DNA from: an uncultured Lentisphaeraceae bacterium
GTDB lineage: Bacteria > Verrucomicrobiota > Kiritimatiellia > RFP12 > DVOR01
Assembly: GCA_946056345.1 (NCBI GenBank)
Contig: CAMGJH010000074.1
Span: 1 to 6,061, forward strand
DNA: 6,061 bases
Direction: 5' to 3'
Of the stretch, positions 5,296 to 6,061 are shown piece by piece. Every line of letters begins with the position of its first letter. Position 1 is the stretch's first letter. The notes under the pieces were generated by a model. That model saw only the letters and a list, made by a program, of their open reading frames with translations. It was not told the origin of the DNA and searched no databases. The position numbers were made by a program, and so were the translations under genes.

Positions 5296-6061
5296 TCAGG
5301 CTCCCTTGATGACTTTCCGCTTGTAGATGAGTATACCGCAAATGAGCACGCGCTCGTAGCCCTTCTTCGTGTAGCGGAAGTAAAAGAAGCCGAGCAGGTG
5401 GGCCCAAAGGAAACTCCAGGTTTGGTCGCGGTAGGGCGTCTGGCGCAGATAGCGCACATAACCCGGCCAGGTGCGATTCTTCCAGAGGCAGCACCAAGGC
5501 TTGGAGGAAAAGTTTGCGAAGTGGCGGACCACCATCTGCTCGCCCTTCGGCAGATACTTTGGATCCACGCAGTTAAAGCGCATCGGCAACTCCAGGATGC
5601 GCCCCTCCATCGTGAGGTTGATGACATCCTGATCGGGCCAGGCAATGTGGTCGAAGTGCTTGGCGGTGTTTTCCATACACTTGCGGCCAAACCCCTCGCG
5701 GCGCAGGGTCTCCAAATTCATCACCAACATGCCCGAGAGGAAGTACTTGGCATCCGGGCGCATGCCCAGCCGCTGCTTGTAGGCGCGGAACTCGGGCGTA
5801 TCCTCCTTGAGGTCGGTAGTGCCGGCCAACGGGCAGTCGCCCAGGTCCCACTGCCACAGCGGCAAGAGGTCGCCCAAGGCCAACACATCCACATCAATGT
5901 AGATCGTGCGCGCCTCGTCCGTCAGTAACTCCGGCAGGAGGTAGCGATAGTACATCTCCTGGGTGATGTGCTCGATCGGCAGGGGAAAGGCATCGAAATG
6001 ACGCCGATCCACCTTATGAAAGACGAACTCAAAGCGCCCCTGCGAGCTCTCCGCCCACCCC
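5296..6061 (-). CDS. GT8 family glycosyltransferase, 5' end cut by window edge
   Basis: The 254 visible residues match retaining GT8 galactosyl/glucosyltransferases of lipopolysaccharide and capsule pathways, which transfer a hexose from a nucleotide sugar to a lipid-linked glycan at the cytosolic face. Seen in order are YYRYLLPELL, YIDVDVLALGDL (containing the DVD metal site), YFLSGMLVMNLETLRREG, DQDVINLTMEG and VVRHFANFSSKPW, whose His is the usual second metal ligand. A GTG at 6012-6010 could be read as a start, but the frame stays open upstream and encodes plausible family sequence (RFEFVFHKV), so the true N-terminus, roughly 60-80 residues, lies outside the window. The Lys/Arg-rich C-terminal tail (KRKVIKGA) and nearby aromatic stretch suggest membrane association. 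The stop is 4 bases from the next start, indicating a tightly coupled operon. Confidence 0.93.
   Translation of the reverse strand, partial: GWAESSQGRFEFVFHKVDRRHFDAFPLPIEHITQEMYYRYLLPELLTDEARTIYIDVDVLALGDLLPLWQWDLGDCPLAGTTDLKEDTPEFRAYKQRLGMRPDAKYFLSGMLVMNLETLRREGFGRKCMENTAKHFDHIAWPDQDVINLTMEGRILELPMRFNCVDPKYLPKGEQMVVRHFANFSSKPWCCLWKNRTWPGYVRYLRQTPYRDQTWSFLWAHLLGFFYFRYTKKGYERVLICGILIYKRKVIKGA

Noticed and set aside
3648..5309. 553-residue plus-strand reading frame
   Set aside because: Despite its length it is the mirror of the deacetylase fusion (TFDD and HTAHH are encoded on the minus strand). Its composition, rich in Gly, Ala, Val and Leu, is typical of an antisense shadow.
5292..5690. 133-residue N-terminal extension of the deacetylase fusion
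   Set aside because: It overlaps the GT8 gene in another frame, is low-complexity Ser/Arg-rich, and the MPASTPIQRL start has its own ribosome site.
5296..6012. GT8 gene beginning at the GTG at 6012
   Set aside because: The frame stays open to the window edge and the upstream residues fit the family, so the gene is taken as 5'-partial.

Overview
The window is GC-rich bacterial chromosome in which every supported gene lies on the minus strand. A class II tRNA with an encoded CCA end, sigma70-type promoters and factor-independent terminators mark it as bacterial. The glycan genes, including a Kdo-kinase/WaaP-like domain, suggest a Gram-negative-type envelope. The phylum cannot be fixed from the sequence; a little-studied lineage is likely (inference).

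Reading along the minus strand from the right edge, the first block (6061-1680) is a compact three-gene operon for a surface glycan. It starts with a GT8 glycosyltransferase whose N-terminus lies outside the window. Four bases later comes a fusion of a GT-A-like module, two membrane helices and a NodB/CE4 polysaccharide deacetylase. Nine codons further on, in the same frame, comes a fusion of a Kdo-kinase/WaaP-like kinase and a second copy of the same GT-A-like module. The two module copies align over 286 residues without a gap at about 68% identity (hand count). One sits N-terminal to a deacetylase and the other C-terminal to a kinase. The operon ends in a clear intrinsic terminator (1601-1631).

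The next stretch (about 1278-1600) has no gene. It holds two unexplained stem-loops and the promoter with an A-tract UP-like element of a tRNA-Leu(GAG) gene (1194-1277), which ends at its own GCAA-loop terminator.

The left block (1-1096) is an amino-acid-controlled biosynthetic unit. A TTGACA/TATTCT promoter drives a 22-codon leader ORF containing Phe-Tyr-Phe-Tyr-Phe-Tyr-Phe. A factor-independent terminator follows, and then a type I-beta (Thermotoga-like) DAHP synthase gene that runs off the left edge. This is the layout of ribosome-mediated transcription attenuation: scarce charged tRNA-Phe/Tyr would stall the leader ribosome and open the first gene of the shikimate pathway. The predicted transcription start falls at, or within two bases of, the leader AUG, so the leader may be translated from a leaderless transcript.

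The most notable items are the Phe/Tyr attenuator and the duplicated GT-A-like module fused to two different glycan-modifying enzymes.
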